64,000 bases of DNA. Origin: Hyaloscypha bicolor E. Taxonomy: Eukaryota; Ascomycota; Leotiomycetes; Helotiales; Hyaloscyphaceae. A program made the position numbers and the translations under genes. Under the pieces are notes generated by a model that worked only from the letters and a program-made list of their open reading frames with translations, did not search any database and had not been told where the DNA came from. Of this stretch, positions 21,576 to 34,009 are shown one piece after another (the first letter of the stretch is position 1; every line of letters starts with the position of its first letter). The DNA lies in assembly GCF_002865645.1 (NCBI RefSeq), contig NW_020194685.1, positions 882,807 through 946,806 on the forward strand, written 5' to 3'.

Positions 21576-21580
21576 TTATT
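21570..21580. repeat. Right target-site duplication of LINE A
   Basis: ATATATTTATT, partner of 10426-10436. A short TA repeat separates it from the poly-A. Confidence 0.65.
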
Positions 21581-22546
21581 ACCTAGAACTCCGTCTATAA
21601 ACTTCTTTTTTTTAATTACGGATATAAATAAACTAGAATCTTATAAAATCTTTTACTAAATATCTAATTCTTCTAATTTCCTTATTTTTTGCCTTTTCCT
21701 AATTTATCTTTCTATATTTAATAAGCTTTCTCTCTTTTTATTTCTTAATTAAGCTAATTTCTATAAGCCTTTCAAGCCACGAATATTATAAGAAGCTAAG
21801 AATAGTAAATAATAAAAGTAATAGAAATAGGTAATTTAAAAGAAATACTAGTTTTTAATAGAAAACGAGATTTGAATTAAATGAGATTATTTATTAGACT
21901 ATTAAGTTCTTATAAATAAATATGTCTTTAAAATTAAGTATAAAATATATAAAAAGATTCTTTAATATAAGGTATATTAGATTATTTATGAATTTAAATA
22001 AAAGAAGAGCCTGAACTTCTATAAGACTTTTATTTCTATAATTAAGCCTATATTTTATAAAGCTATTTTTGCTCTTATAATTATATATAATTAAGAAATT
22101 AAATAAATAGATATTAAGACTATATTTTTATACGGAAATATAAATAAGAATATCTGAATTAAGTTTTCTATAAGCTATAAGATTTCTGAAATAGTAAAAC
22201 TAAGAAAAGCTCTTTATAATTTAAAGTAATTCTTATAAATCTAATATAATATACTTGTTACTTTCCTGGCTTTATTTGATTTTAAGTTCCTTAATACTAA
22301 TTCTTCTATATTTTACTAGAATAATATAATTATTATAGTTTATATAAATAATCTCCTAATTACTAGAGCCTCTAAGCCGGATATTAATAGAATTAAGGCT
22401 ACTCTAAATAAGTAGTTCAAGATATTAAACTTTAAAATATACTACTTTTACCTTAAATAAAAGTTATTTATAATTATTTATAATAGATTCTCTAGCTCTT
22501 ATAAAAAGCTTATATAAAGAAAATATTTTAAGATTACGGGTTTGGC
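21581..22546 (+). pseudogene. Copia-1 reverse transcriptase
   Basis: Plus-strand Ty1/copia RT, the continuation of copia-1 beyond LINE A. Recognisable in order: a VFKIKYK stretch (KWVFKxKxx), KPIFYKAIFAL, the IDIKTIFLYGNI block (DVKTAFLxG, catalytic D kept), KALYNLK (KALYGLKQ) and VYINNLLI (VYVDDLLI, both aspartates now Asn). ILNFKIYYFYL and a final Y-x-K-KL stretch follow. The frame is continuous apart from TAA/TAG/TGA. It ends against the poly-T of LINE C, so RNase H is missing here. RT activity is certainly lost. Confidence 0.85.
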
Positions 22547-22819
22547 TTCTTTTTTTTTCCTTTTAATATACTTTATTAGTTTAGAACTATATAGTACGGC
22601 TAGCTAAGCTAGCGTAAGTCTCAGTAGCTTATATATAGAACCAATTTCCAATATAGGTAGTAAATAGTTAGGGACATACCCCAGAAACAAAAACTTAAGA
22701 AAATAAAGAAAAATAAGTATAAATCGCGATTTCTTTCCTAGTTCCTATTTCTCTTTTCCCTTTTTCCTTATTTCCCCTCTCCTGTTTTCTCTCTTATTTC
22801 TTCCCCTATTTCTACTTCC
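22547..22819 (-). mobile_element. LINE copy C, 3' tail only
   Basis: Minus-strand LINE 3' end: a poly-T tract (22551-22560), TTTATT (22572-22577), the inverted palindrome, the 3' UTR and the last GAAATAGGGGAAG-type repeat codons up to CTACTTCC at 22819. The poly-T of LINE D follows directly. It is either a very short 5'-truncated copy or the tail of a copy that D entered. No matching C sequence lies beyond D's 5' end. Confidence 0.75.
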
Positions 22820-22857
22820 TTTTTTTTTTCCTTTTTTTTTTTTTCCTTTTAATATAC

Positions 22858-22863
22858 TTTATT
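22858..22863 (-). promoter_or_regulatory. AATAAA polyadenylation signal, LINE D
   Basis: TTTATT on the plus strand, 13 bases from the T-run. Confidence 0.7.
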
Positions 22864-23046
22864 AGTTTAGAACTATATAGTACGGCTAGCTAGCTAGCAT
22901 ATATCTCAGTAGCTAATATACAGGCCCAAAATCCAATATAGGTATAATAAATAGTTAGGGACGTATCCCTAGAATAAAAACTTAAGGAAATAAAGAAAAT
23001 AAATATAAATCGCAAATCCTCTCCTATTCCCTATTCCCCTTTTCCC

Positions 23047-26000
23047 CTATTCCCCTTCTCCTATTTCCTCCCCTATTTCCTCCCCTATTTCCTCCCCTAT
23101 TTCCTCCCCTATTTCCTCCCCTATTTCCACCCCTATTTCCTCCCCTATTTCCACTTCTTCCACTTCTATACTTCGGTCCAAATGCCATTTTCTTATATAT
23201 AAACCAGTCTCTTTTAAGAATACTAGTATATTTAGTATACTAATCTCCGTATATAATAGAACTCGTAGGTTAAAAGTACTAGTATCTAAGCTACCTTTAA
23301 ATAAACTAAATAGTCTAAATCGTTCCTCCTTATATAGCTTATAATATAAAAGAAGGTGCTTTATATTCTCAGTCTTACTACATTTGCATTTGTTATTAGA
23401 TACTATTTTTAGCTTATATAAATAAGACTTTAAATATCCGTAGCCTAACTTTAATTAGAAGAAGGTACTAGCTAGTAGCCTTAGTATTCCTAAAGGTAGC
23501 TATATTTTCTTAGATACTTTCTATAGATATATATTACTATATGATTCTAGCTAGGCCTTCGGTTTAATATAAGATTCCAAAAGTACTCTATACTCTTATT
23601 TCTTAACTTTATTAATTTGGATCCCTAGGAAAGCAAAGGAGGTTTTTACTAATTCAGGTTCTAATATAGGAGAAGTAGTACCTATTTTAGCTAGTATGTC
23701 TGCTTCTTTGTTTCCAATTATATCTATATGGCCTGGGACCCAGATTAGTTCTATACTAGCTCCTTTAGCTATAAGGGCTTTAGTAGCTAGTATAGCTCTA
23801 ATCTATTGGCTTTGTCCCGGCTTATTAGAAGGAGTTTTTAATCTTAGTAAACCAGCTTGGTTATCTGTATAGATATTATAAAGCTCTCCTCTCTTTGCTT
23901 TACTACTAGCGTATTTAATAGCTCTAGTAATGCCTTCTAGTTCTCTATTATAGACTATAGTACTAGCTCCTATATTCTGGCTTTCTCTATATTTAGCTAT
24001 AACCGGTATATAGGGAGTTTCGTAACTATAGACTACAAGTTCTAGGCCTATTCCGATTCCTTTTTGAGTTTGAGATCTATTTATATATATAGATAATATA
24101 GAGCTATTATTATATAAAGTCTTTAAATAGAGATTATATAATATAGTAGTCTCTTCCTTAAGCTATCTTAATATAGTGATTTTATAAGGTACTTCTCTGT
24201 TCCAGGGAATAAAGTAAAAGTGTCTTATAGTCTCTAAGTCCTTAGGGACTATAAGTTCCTTAATAGAATTAATTATAATTTTAATTTGGGACATTTTAGC
24301 CATATAATCTCGAACTAGATCTGTATTTAGACTATAAATAGAGTCTATATTAGAGTCTACTAATTCTAATTACTTAGATCTTTGGAAGGACTTCTCAAAC
24401 TCTAGTCTAATAGGATAATTTAGACTTAATTTAAGGATATAAAGGGCATATTAATAATGACTATGGTTTAGCCTTATAATAGGTGGAAATAAAACTAATT
24501 CGACCTTTATAGGAATAATAGGAGCAGTTTTAAATACTCCTAAAGTTTTCCTTAAAGCTAGGTTCTAAATAGCCTGTAAAGGCCTAATTTGAGTTTTACT
24601 TTCAGTCTTCCACTATAGTAAGGAACCATAGTCTATTATACTAGTAATATAGGCTAAATATAGCTGTCTAATTACAAATAGGGATAAACCACGTGATATA
24701 TTCATAAGTCTCTAAACCCTATAAAAGGCTTGTTTTGCTTTAGAAGTCCTATAGGCTATATATTTCTTAAAACTGAGCTTCTCGTTATAATATATTCCTA
24801 GCCATTTAACTACCTTACTAGGGAGAACTATAGCTCTGTTAGGTAGTTTTAAGCTAGGCTTATTTTTGGAATTATCGAAGTAAATAAGCTTAGTTTTATC
24901 TATATTAAAGCTAATAGTATTCTTATTCCCTAGCTTAAATATATTCTTTGCTTCTCTTTCTAAAGTCTTTATATTTTGTTTAAGACTTTTAGAAGTAGTA
25001 ATAAGGATTATATTATCTAAATAGGACTTAAAACTAATATTTGCTAATCTAAATAGATCTCGGATATAGATTAGGAATAGTATAGGTAATATAGAACTAT
25101 CTTGTGAAATGCTAGTAAGTATAGACTTAAATATTTTAATACTATTATTAAAGGCTAGTCTTAATACCCGGTTATTTAGGAATGACGATATCTAGAGAAT
25201 AAGGCTAGTAGGTAGTAATAAACTAATTATGATCCGTAATAGTCTATTCTTGGATATATAATTGAAGGCACCTTTAATATCTAGGAAGAAAGTACTAGTT
25301 TTTAGCTTATAGGACTTATTAGTTTCTACTTTATTCTATAGTAATAAAGTAGTATTAATAGCTGACTTATATAGCCTATCTCCTATTTGGGAGGGATATA
25401 ATAGGTTACTAGTCTCGGCTAAATAACTAAGTCTCTTAGCTAATATTCTCTTAGAAACCTTCCCTAAGTAATTAAGTAAGGAAATAACTCGATATGCTTT
25501 AGGTAGGGAATAGTTTGGTTTTCCTGATTTCTTTAGAATAAAGCTAGTAGCTTGTTTCCAGACTTTAGAATAGTACCCCTTATTAATAAATAAGGAATAT
25601 AGCCTATAAAAAATATCTAGAGTAGTTCTATAAGCGTGAACTATAATCTCTTGAGTAACTAAGTCTGGTCCTGGGGTTTTCCTTTTTATCTTAGAAGTAT
25701 ATACTTGTTCTAGCTCTATTCTAGATAGAATAGACTAGTTCTACTTTAAACTAGGCCTATAGTTTATTAGGCTAATAGGCTTAGTATTAGGGAGTAGTGG
25801 GAAAAGCTCGGCTCTAAAGATATTATACTTCTCTTGGAAAGTTGACTTTAAATTACTATTACTACTATTACTATTATTACTACTATTTCTATTATTACTA
25901 CTTAAGATACTAGGGATCGGTTTATATAAGGTATCTTTAGTATATTTTATAGCTTTAAAGATTAACTGGGAGTCTTTGTTCTCTAAGAACTTATTCTAAT

Positions 26001-27075
26001 ATACTAGCTTAGTATTTTTAATAGTAATAAAGTAGGTATTCTTTATATTTTGGAGTTCTTATTTATAGAGAATATACCCTGAGGCTTTAGACTTATGGCT
26101 ATAGTATAGTATTAATTTACGTAAAGTCTTTAAGTCTTTATTTTACTAGGGTTTAGAATATGGACTAATAGTAGATTTTGAAATACTATTACTAGCCATA
26201 TCCACTATTCTATTAGTAAAGTCTTTAGCTAATAGGTCTAGTTTATGGTTTCCAGGTATATTAGTAAGTGGAAAGGGCATATTATTAAGGCTATTACTAA
26301 GGTAGCTTGTAAATTTAGCCCAGTCCGCTTTCCTAGTATTAAATCTGACTGGATTAGAACTAGAGCTATAAGTCGACTTACTAATAGTAAATAGTACCCT
26401 AAAGTAATTAGAACCTAAGTCTGGTAGTACTTGCCAGTCTTTAATCTTAGTTATTATTCTACTAGTAGTAAAACTTAAGTCTAATATAAAAGAAGTAGAT
26501 ATATTAGATCTATAGAAGGTATCTTCTCCTATTTTATTTAATAGCCTTAGAGAATGGCTTTCTATATAGCTAATTAAATAGATTATATAACTACTTTGAG
26601 GCCTTAGGGGATCCTACTAAGGATAATATATATTAAAATCGCCTAGTAATAAAGAGTTATTAAAGAGAATAGTAGGTAAAATATCCTTTCTTAATATAGT
26701 TAATATATTATTAGGGTCTTCTGAGTGAATTATATTATAGAAATTAATTAGCTGTATTTTTAGTATACCTAGACTTAAGTCTATAATTAGGTAATCTGGA
26801 TCACTTAGTGAGTTTTGAGCTAGGCTAGCCTGTAATTCACGGGCTATATAAATTAAGGTTCTAGGTCTCAAGATACCGTAATTCGGGAGTATTTAATAAT
26901 AGCTCGAGTATATAATAGAATAATATTTCCGATTATTACTATCCCTTGCTATTACCTATAGTTCCTGGATTACTAGGACTTTAATATCTAGTTCTATAGC
27001 TATTTGCAAGACGTTTTTAGTAGTAGTTCTATTACGATTTATATTAAATTATAGTACTTTGACATAGTTACTTAT
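23047..27075 (-). pseudogene. LINE ORF2 (copy D)
   Basis: A full ORF2 on the minus strand: start codon (ATG now ATA) at 27075 overlapping the ORF1 stop, end TAG at 23047-23049, 1,342 codons. The two ends are in register. It is longer than copy B mainly through about eight EIGE repeat units (23060-23150). Endonuclease lies near 26400-27050 with GDFN near 26640; RT is near 24880-25760 with YLDN near 25015; RNase H is near 23700-24130, its GELEG-type motif reading RELEG, and GH...GN is eroded. Nonsense codons are TAA/TAG. Confidence 0.85.
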
Positions 27076-27989
27076 TAATAGTAATAGTAGGAATTATAGT
27101 AGCTTTAATAGCTAAATAGACTTCATATAGCTTAGAATTAGCTGAATATATAATACTTAAGTAATTAGAGCATTTAGTAATTATATAGGGGCATTTTTTA
27201 CTCTTCTTTTTATAAATAGAGCAAAAATAGTTCTTAGTCATATGACTTTCCCTATATAGTAAATACTTAGGTTCTCTTTTATAAATAGAATCTAAGTGCC
27301 CGTATCCTATATACCTAGTATACTATATAATACTAGAGATAGTATAGTATTTTACTACCTTAGTAGAGATTCCAGCTATAAGGAGTCTATTTTTAATAGC
27401 TCTATTAGCTTGGATCTCGGTAGGAAATGCCACTACTACTAAACCGGCTCGCTAGAGGCCTGAGTCTCTCTTTTTCTTAGAAGTAGCCTAATAAGGCTGG
27501 CTAATAGGCTCTAGTCCTTTATTAAAGGTCTTGATCTCTTCTAGGACTAAGTTCATTCCTTCGGGTATATTAAACTCACGAATAGGTATATTATAAATAA
27601 TAACTTTATACTATGATTTCCCTTTTTATATGCTTTTAACTAAGGGAAGTACCCCCTTTATAATCTCAATATTTGAAACCAGAAAATCAGAGTTAAACTC
27701 AGGAGTAGTATTTACTATAATATTATCCCTTGAGGAAAGAGAGACTATAGAGATTACTAATTCCTTAATTCCCTTAGAGCGGAAAGCAGTATTAAGCGAA
27801 TTGCGGGTAGAAATAGCTAAAAAGGAAGTAGCCTGCTCTATATAAGCTAGTAGAAAGGTACATTTCCTAGAGAGAGCTGTGTTTTTAGTATCACGTGTAC
27901 TATATAAGCTAGTATTACGAGCACTAGTCGTATTAGTGCCACGAGTACTACTACTACTAGTAAGTATACTAGTACTATTTCCTCCCTAA
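27068..27989 (-). pseudogene. LINE ORF1 C-terminal part (copy D)
   Basis: The C-terminal half of ORF1 on the minus strand: the conserved middle domain (27630-27900) and zinc knuckles (27190-27360, several ligands lost). The stop TAA is at 27068-27070. It is interrupted on the right by the Gypsy-1 LTR. The N-terminal half lies at 35827-36519. Confidence 0.8.
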
Positions 27990-27994
27990 TTTTT
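27990..27994. repeat. Left target-site duplication of Gypsy-1
   Basis: TTTTT; its partner is 35822-35826. The uninterrupted LINE copies have a single T-run (CCCTGATTTTTGGAC in inverse) at this spot, so the duplication is real. Confidence 0.85.
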
Positions 27995-28292
27995 TGTGAG
28001 GTATTTATTAGTAGGTAATAAGACAATAGAATAAATTAGTGTGTTATGAAACCACAGTATTAAATTTAGTATAGAACTAATCTCTATCCCTCCTATAAGG
28101 TCCAGGGAAGCCCCCTCTAAATAGGAGGCCCTAATAGCATATATATAATTAGTGATTTATAAGCCTAATATATATAATATAAATAGTAGTTAGTTAGGAT
28201 ATTAAAGGGCTGCCGAACTCCCTAATTAATACCCGCGATATCCGAGGTTCGTTATATGCCCTTAAGTTATATGCGACCCTATATATATTATA
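27995..28292 (-). repeat. Gypsy-1 3' LTR
   Basis: 298 bases with the plus-strand start TGTGAGG; the inner end has changed from TCACA to TTATA. It aligns without gaps to the 5' LTR. The differences I can see are all transitions. Confidence 0.92.
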
Positions 28293-28309
28293 ACTATACC
28301 TCTTTCCTA
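28293..28309 (-). promoter_or_regulatory. Candidate polypurine tract of Gypsy-1
   Basis: On the minus strand GGAAAGAGGTATAGT abuts the 3' LTR, the position where plus-strand DNA priming occurs in LTR elements. It is purine-rich but imperfect after mutation. Confidence 0.45.
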
Positions 28310-30290
28310 GAATCTTGTCCCTAAGATCTATTAATCTATCCTGGTAAATATTTAATTAATTAATTATTTAATTAATATAAACTTCTAGTATCTTAAAAGA
28401 TAGTTTTACTAATATAATCTGGATAATAGACATAAAAATCATCTAATTAGATCGGGGCTAAGTAAGCGAAAAGGAAGGGTAATTATATCCCAGGTATAAG
28501 GGCTAGCTAGTAATTGCGATTTTATTTAGGATCTGAGTATTCTAATTAGCTTAATCCAAAGTACCAAGGCACTATCCTATAAAACTAATACTACCTGTTA
28601 GATCTTATATCAGAATAATCTAAATAGCTATATAGAAAGTATTTAATAGATATTTATATAAGAAACCCATACGAATATTTCTAAGGTCCTAGAGATTATT
28701 TACGGGCTCCTGGAAGTATATATTAATCAGTTATACTAGTTTCTGATTAGGACTAGTACGAAAACTAGTAATTAATCCAGGTAGTTCTCTACTTCTATAA
28801 AAGAATCTCTTTATATTACTATATACTCTCTTTCTTTCTAATAACTATATATATAACTTTTTCTATTATTATCTTCTAGTCTCTTCTTCTATCCTTTTCC
28901 AAGTCTTCTTTAATTATTTTTAATTAATTCCATAATATTTTCTTCTAGCTTTATTATCTATTCCTATAATAATAAGTATAAAAGTAATCTTATAGCCTTC
29001 TTTCCTATTACTAGTAGATACTTGAAATATTTTAAGTATTTACTTATTAATTCCTTTATCTTATATACTATAGTATCTAGTAAAAAGAATTATAACTATT
29101 ATAATAAGGGTTCTAAGTCTTATATATTAGTAAGTTCTTTAGCTTTAATATCTATTAAAGCTAATGCGATTTCAGATTCCTTATTACTTATTAGAGGCTT
29201 GCCGGTTCTGGGAAAATACTATTATAATCTTTAAGAAATTTCTTAAAGTATATCCTAAATAGTATTATACTAATAAGAATAATACTATTAATTAGGTTTT
29301 TAAAGACTAGAAGAATACTAATAAGCTTCGGAATTCTTTTTTCCGTCTTAATAAGATAGATAATAATACTATTTAGGTTAGTATCCTAAAAATAAGTTTT
29401 TTCTAATATACTTAGGTACTTACTAATTCCTTAAAGAAATACTATAATATCTATTTTTAAGATATTAATCTTATTACCGAGCTTACTACTAAGATTACTA
29501 AATAATCTACTACTAGTATTTTAAATACTAATAATATAATACTTATAGCTATTTGGGACCTAACTTTAGAAGTTCGGGCCTTTTATAAAGTATATATAGC
29601 TATTATAAGTTTCTTATTTACTTCTCTTAATATTCTTAATACTAATATTATTATAGTATAACTATATCCCGTTAAGAGATAAGCGGATTCCAGAAAGTAT
29701 TAGCTAATTCTTTATTAAGTCCTAAATAGGGCCAGTATTTGGTATTCTTATTTTGGGAATTAGAAATTTATAGGAATTAGAGTTTATTTATTTGAGATAT
29801 CTATAGCTAATTTATTTATAATAAATCTTTTTTAATCCTAAACCTTTTTCTAATAATTTAAATATAATTCTCATAAGCCTTAATAAAATCCTAGAAAACC
29901 TTTATAAATAAAAAATCTAAAGAAAAAGTATTTTTATTATTATTCCGGGCCTTTTTTTAGTTATCCAGGTTCTCTTTTTCTTTTAAATAGCCTTTTTCTT
30001 AGTAGTCCAGAATTCTTTTTAATCTTAAGAGATTATTAAAAAGTAGTTTCGGATTTTAAACTATAGTTTCGGTTATATAATTTTAGAAGTTCCTTGAAAT
30101 TTTTAAAATTAGGGAAAGCAAATAACTAGATATTATAATCTTTAGGCCAGGCTTTCTATTTAATTAAATATTATTATTTCTTGTTTCTATTATTTTATTA
30201 GTAACTAATAATAACTTCTACTTTCTATTCTTATTTTTTATTATTATTTACTAATTCCGGAAATTCTCTAGAGAAATATAAATATAGCTT
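28310..30290. other. Gypsy-1 2-kb region between integrase and 3' LTR, possible antisense frame
   Basis: The minus-strand pol ends near 30290, leaving almost 2 kb with no Gypsy domain. On the plus strand (opposite pol) an open run of 105 codons spans 28914-29231. After a frame change near 29230, a second run reads to about 29650 with TAA/TAG as its only stops. The products are Ile/Leu/Asn-rich and I recognise no family. A minus-strand run of ~57 open codons overlaps 29200-29400, so strand choice is uncertain. It could be an extra element gene, captured DNA, or simply non-coding. A 70-codon window at 29022-29234 starts at TTG only. Confidence 0.35.
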
Positions 30291-30299
30291 CTAATTCTT

Positions 30300-31620
30300 T
30301 TTTATTATATATTTTTTAAGAAAAGAAATATAGAAAGTTAGATATAAATAATTATATATACTTAGTAGTTCTAACTTATATACTAAATTACTAATATATT
30401 TAAGGATCCTAAATAGATCTATAAATTTTGGCTTAAGCTTTCCTATCTTAAGTTTAATATTCCTTATTAATAGTATTATCCAGGCTTCTTTAAAGTAGTA
30501 TTTAGCTAACTAGTACCTATTATAATAGGTTTTCTAGTTATTTTATATATAATACCATAAATCTTTAAGCTTTCTCTATTTTACTTTAAGGGTTTCTAGC
30601 CTCTTATATATAGCTAGTACTTTCCCTATAATCCTATTCTTAGGATTCTATAAAAATTAAAGATAGTATTTATAATATATATAGAAAGATATATCTTATA
30701 AAACCTAATATTTTGAGTTATTATATATAAATTTTATAAAAGATAACTTCTTAAACTAGTTATTCTTTTGGGTATTATAATAATATCTCAAGTAATATTC
30801 TAGGGCCTAGTTCTGCCTTTCTATCTAATTATCTATCTAAGGATAATAAGCTATACTTAAATACTATTTATATATTAAATAGAAGCAAAAAGCAGACCAG
30901 AACTAGCTAGTAAATACTATTTCTCAGTCGGAAATAATTTTATTAGGGAAGCTAAAGATTAAGAAAACATATTCTTATATAATCTTAATAAGCTTTAGAA
31001 AATTAATAATCTTATAATATATAATATACCTTACTATTTTAGAGTACTAATTAATAATTATAAGAATTATATTAAAATCAGGACCTCTTACTAGGTTCTT
31101 ATATAGTAATAGACCTATAATAAAATCTATAGAAATCTTACCCTAGGGTCTCTCAGGCTATAGTAAACTACTAAGCAGACTATATAGCAAATACCTCTTT
31201 ATCTTAATTCTCTAGTAAATATTATATTCTTAATAATAATTATAAATATCTCTTTTTATATTCTCCTAATACTAGGACTTTCTAAGAAGCTTAAGAGTTT
31301 TCTTTATTCTATAATATCTAGCTATTAGGTTATTATAATAAAGCTTTATAACTTCTTAATATAAAGCGAGATTATTAGATATAATAATTTTTAAATAATA
31401 CCTGAATAGGCCTAAATTATTTTTCTAGATTTCTTTTCTCTTAGTATCTTTCTTACTAAGCCTCTATTTTATAATATTCTAATATTAAGAATTATTTCTC
31501 TAAGCTACCTAGATAATATCCAGAAAGGATTCAAATAAAAGAGCTAGTACTATAGCTCTTTTAGTAGCTACGCATATCCATATATAGGGAATTAGATATT
31601 TATAATTATCTAATTTAAAA
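30300..31620 (-). pseudogene. Gypsy-1 integrase
   Basis: The minus-strand frame shows an HHCC-like zinc region (31430-31230; ligands largely turned to Tyr). It is followed by the core: ISIDFIIGL with the first catalytic D near 31120, a LPxxIVSDR-equivalent reading KIISD, FWSAFCFYL, AYYPQIDNQIERQNQ (AYHPQTDGQTERxNQ, E kept) and YYLRYYYNTQ. A C-terminal KLKPKFIDLFRIL segment resembles the GPF/Y module (KLxPxFxGPFxI). No chromodomain is seen. Stops are TAA/TAG/TGA. The enzyme would have inserted element cDNA. Confidence 0.85.
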
Positions 31621-32069
31621 ACTCGGGAAACCAAGGAGTTTTTAGTTCTATTAAGTAATACAGTTATAAATACCCTTATTACCTTAGCTATAGTAACAAA
31701 GCCTTTAAAGCATTTCCCTATACCTTACTTCTTAACTAATTTTATAGTTAAGGGATCTATAAGATAATCTATCTATTTGTCTTATAATAAACATTTCTCC
31801 TTAGCTACTATAGATATAGTAAGTATTAAATAATACTTATTCTAAAGAAGAAACTTTTTAGATATCTATAAGAATCTCTAAATTATAATTATAAAAGCTT
31901 TCTTTAATTTATTCTAAAAGATCGGAAGCCAAGTTATATTAATAGAACCTTCTTTATAATTAGGTTTTCTGCTAGGTCTATTCGCTAGGTTTAAGGCGCC
32001 TTTATAGTAAATAATATTAAAATCATATATTATAAGATATATTACCTAATATACTTAATAGCTCTCTAG

Positions 32070-32420
32070 ATACTTTATTTCTATAAAGTATTAGAGGTTA
32101 TTATAGTCTATAATAACCTTAATTATAAACCTGGACTCTTTAAGGTAATAGTACTAATACTTAAAGGCTTTAATAATTATAAATAGCTCCCTATTATAGG
32201 TACTATAGTTATATTTGGCTCCAGAGAGTTTCCGAGACCAGAATACTACTAGATACTAGTATTTTTTTAGGCTATTACTAGAATTAACTTATTATAAAAT
32301 AGTACTAGTAATTACGAATTTTAATATATTAGTTTTAATATAAATCTTCTTAGAAAAGTTAAAATAAACTAGAATAGATATTATAGTAAAAGCTTTTTTT
32401 AAAGTCTTAAAGCTTTTAGC
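32070..32420 (-). pseudogene. Gypsy-1 RNase H
   Basis: A minus-strand KTLKKAFTIISIL stretch is followed by FWSRKLSGAKYNYSTYNREL (near 32240-32180), which matches the Ty3/Gypsy FxSRKLxxxExNYxxxxxELLA signature, including the metal-binding region. Located between RT and integrase as expected. It is degraded by TAA/TAG. Confidence 0.85.
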
Positions 32421-32559
32421 CGCTTTATTTATTTATATAAAGAGACCGGATTTCCGGCCCTTTTCTATTTCTTTTAAGAAATCTATTAAGCCTATAGTTA
32501 CCTGAAAATAATAATAAATAAACCTATAGTAGAAATTAGTAAATCCAAGAAATACTTAG

Positions 32560-33170
32560 ATATTATAGAATAATTCTGGTTCTGGCTATTTAATAATACT
32601 ATAGACCTGTTTAGGATTCGTATAAATACCTTTTATTCTAATAAGGAAGCCTAAAAATTTGACTTCCTTAATATTAAACTCATATTTACTAAGTTTATAA
32701 AATAGGTTATTTTTATATAGCCTAGTAAGTACCTAGTAAACGTAATTATAGTATTTATTCTTATTTCGGGAATAAATAAGAATATTATCTAAATAAATAA
32801 CTATAAAATAATCTAGGAGCCCTATAAATATAGTATTAATATATACTTGAAATATAGCTAGTATATTAGCTAGCCTAAAAGATATTATAAAATATTTAAA
32901 ATAGCTATAATAGGTCCTAAAAGCCGTCTTTTACTCATATTCTTTATAAATTCTTATCTAATAATATATATTCTTGAGATCTAGCTTTATAAAAATCTTG
33001 GCTTCTTAAAGCCGGTTAAGGGTTTTATTAATAAGAGAAAGCGGATACCAATTCTTAATTATAACTTAGTTAAGTTTATAATAATTAATATAAAGATATA
33101 GTTCTCTATTTTTCTTAGAAATAAAAAGAATAGGTATTCTTACTAGGCTTTTACTAGACCTTATTTAATA
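32560..33170 (-). pseudogene. Gypsy-1 reverse transcriptase
   Basis: Minus-strand motifs in order: RIPILFISKKNRELYLYINYYKLN (shown here only in part; family PxxFVKKKDGxLRLCVDYRxLN), TLNRL with AKIFIKLDLK (AKxFTKLDLRGAY), EYE-KTAFRT (DEWKTAFRT), a PFGLTNAP-equivalent reading SFRLANI, and YLDNILIYS near 32800-32765 (YLDDILIYS, one catalytic D now N). It ends in KFLGFLI and FLGFTNFYYRFI. About 200 codons, full domain length, with several TAA/TAG. Family identity is clear. Confidence 0.92.
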
Positions 33171-33559
33171 TTTATAAAACATATTCTATAAATACAGATA
33201 TAATACTTCTAGTTAGGTCTCTAATAGATTATATAAAGGCCCGTATAGAACTATACTATTTATATTAATAAAGTATTTAATATTACCAAGATTAGGAAAT
33301 TCCAAAGCTTTATTAGGGTTAAAAACCTCTAAAAAGTCTTTATATTTATTATTCCGGAGATAGACAGGTATTTCTAAGGCCCCTTTCCGGAAGGTATTAA
33401 TTTACTATATTAAAAACTCCTATTTAGTATTACTAGAATTATATAATAAAACAGAGACCTAGTAACTATTATAAATATATAAAGCCTATTATCTAGAATA
33501 ATTATATTTACCTTTAGTTAAGAATAAGACTTAAGGTACTAGCTCAGGGTACTAGTTAA

Positions 33560-34000
33560 GCTCCTTACCGAATTCTTTTAATATTAGGATCTTAATATTA
33601 TTAGGCTATATAAGTATATATATCTATTATTTCTTAATATAGTCTATATATTATATAAGGGTTACTTTATAAAATTCCATACTAAAGATAAGGCTATAAG
33701 AGCTAATATTCTTATACCTATAGAACCGGAGCTTAAAAGAATATATTTTGCCATAATTATCTATAATAAATACCTTAAGATTATAGGCTTAATAGACCTT
33801 AAATCTATTCCTATAAAAGGTTATAAACTCTTAGTTATATTTAGCTAAGGTAATAAAGCCCCGGCTTTAAGCCTAATTATTATTAAGGAAGTTATAGTCT
33901 GACCCGGTATTACCGAATCTACTATATATCTCTAAGGCACCTATTTCTAGCTATATTAATCTTACTTAAATAGTTATATAAAATAATATACCTTTTTTAT
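33560..34000 (-). pseudogene. Gypsy-1 protease and RT-flanking linker
   Basis: Upstream of RT on the minus strand, a GSDYNFLN stretch near 33900 may be the remnant of the DSGxxxNFI active site. A long linker follows with conserved-looking residues (FGKELNQYPELVPQ near 33570). The assignment rests on position and one weak motif. Confidence 0.45.
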
Positions 34001-34009
34001 TATAGCTAA

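Larger units (their letters stand above)
22820..27994 (-). mobile_element. LINE copy D, 3' segment (ORF2 and end of ORF1)
   Basis: Minus-strand near full-length LINE whose ORF1 is split by Gypsy-1; the other segment is 35822-36657. Its 3' end has two T-runs (22820-22829 and 22832-22844) separated by CC. That is a composite poly-A not seen in other copies. The left target duplication cannot be matched to the right flank. Confidence 0.85.

Noticed and set aside
29022..29234. Stand-alone 70-codon gene
   Set aside because: It begins at TTG inside a longer open run and lies within Gypsy-1; treated as part of the 28310-30290 region.
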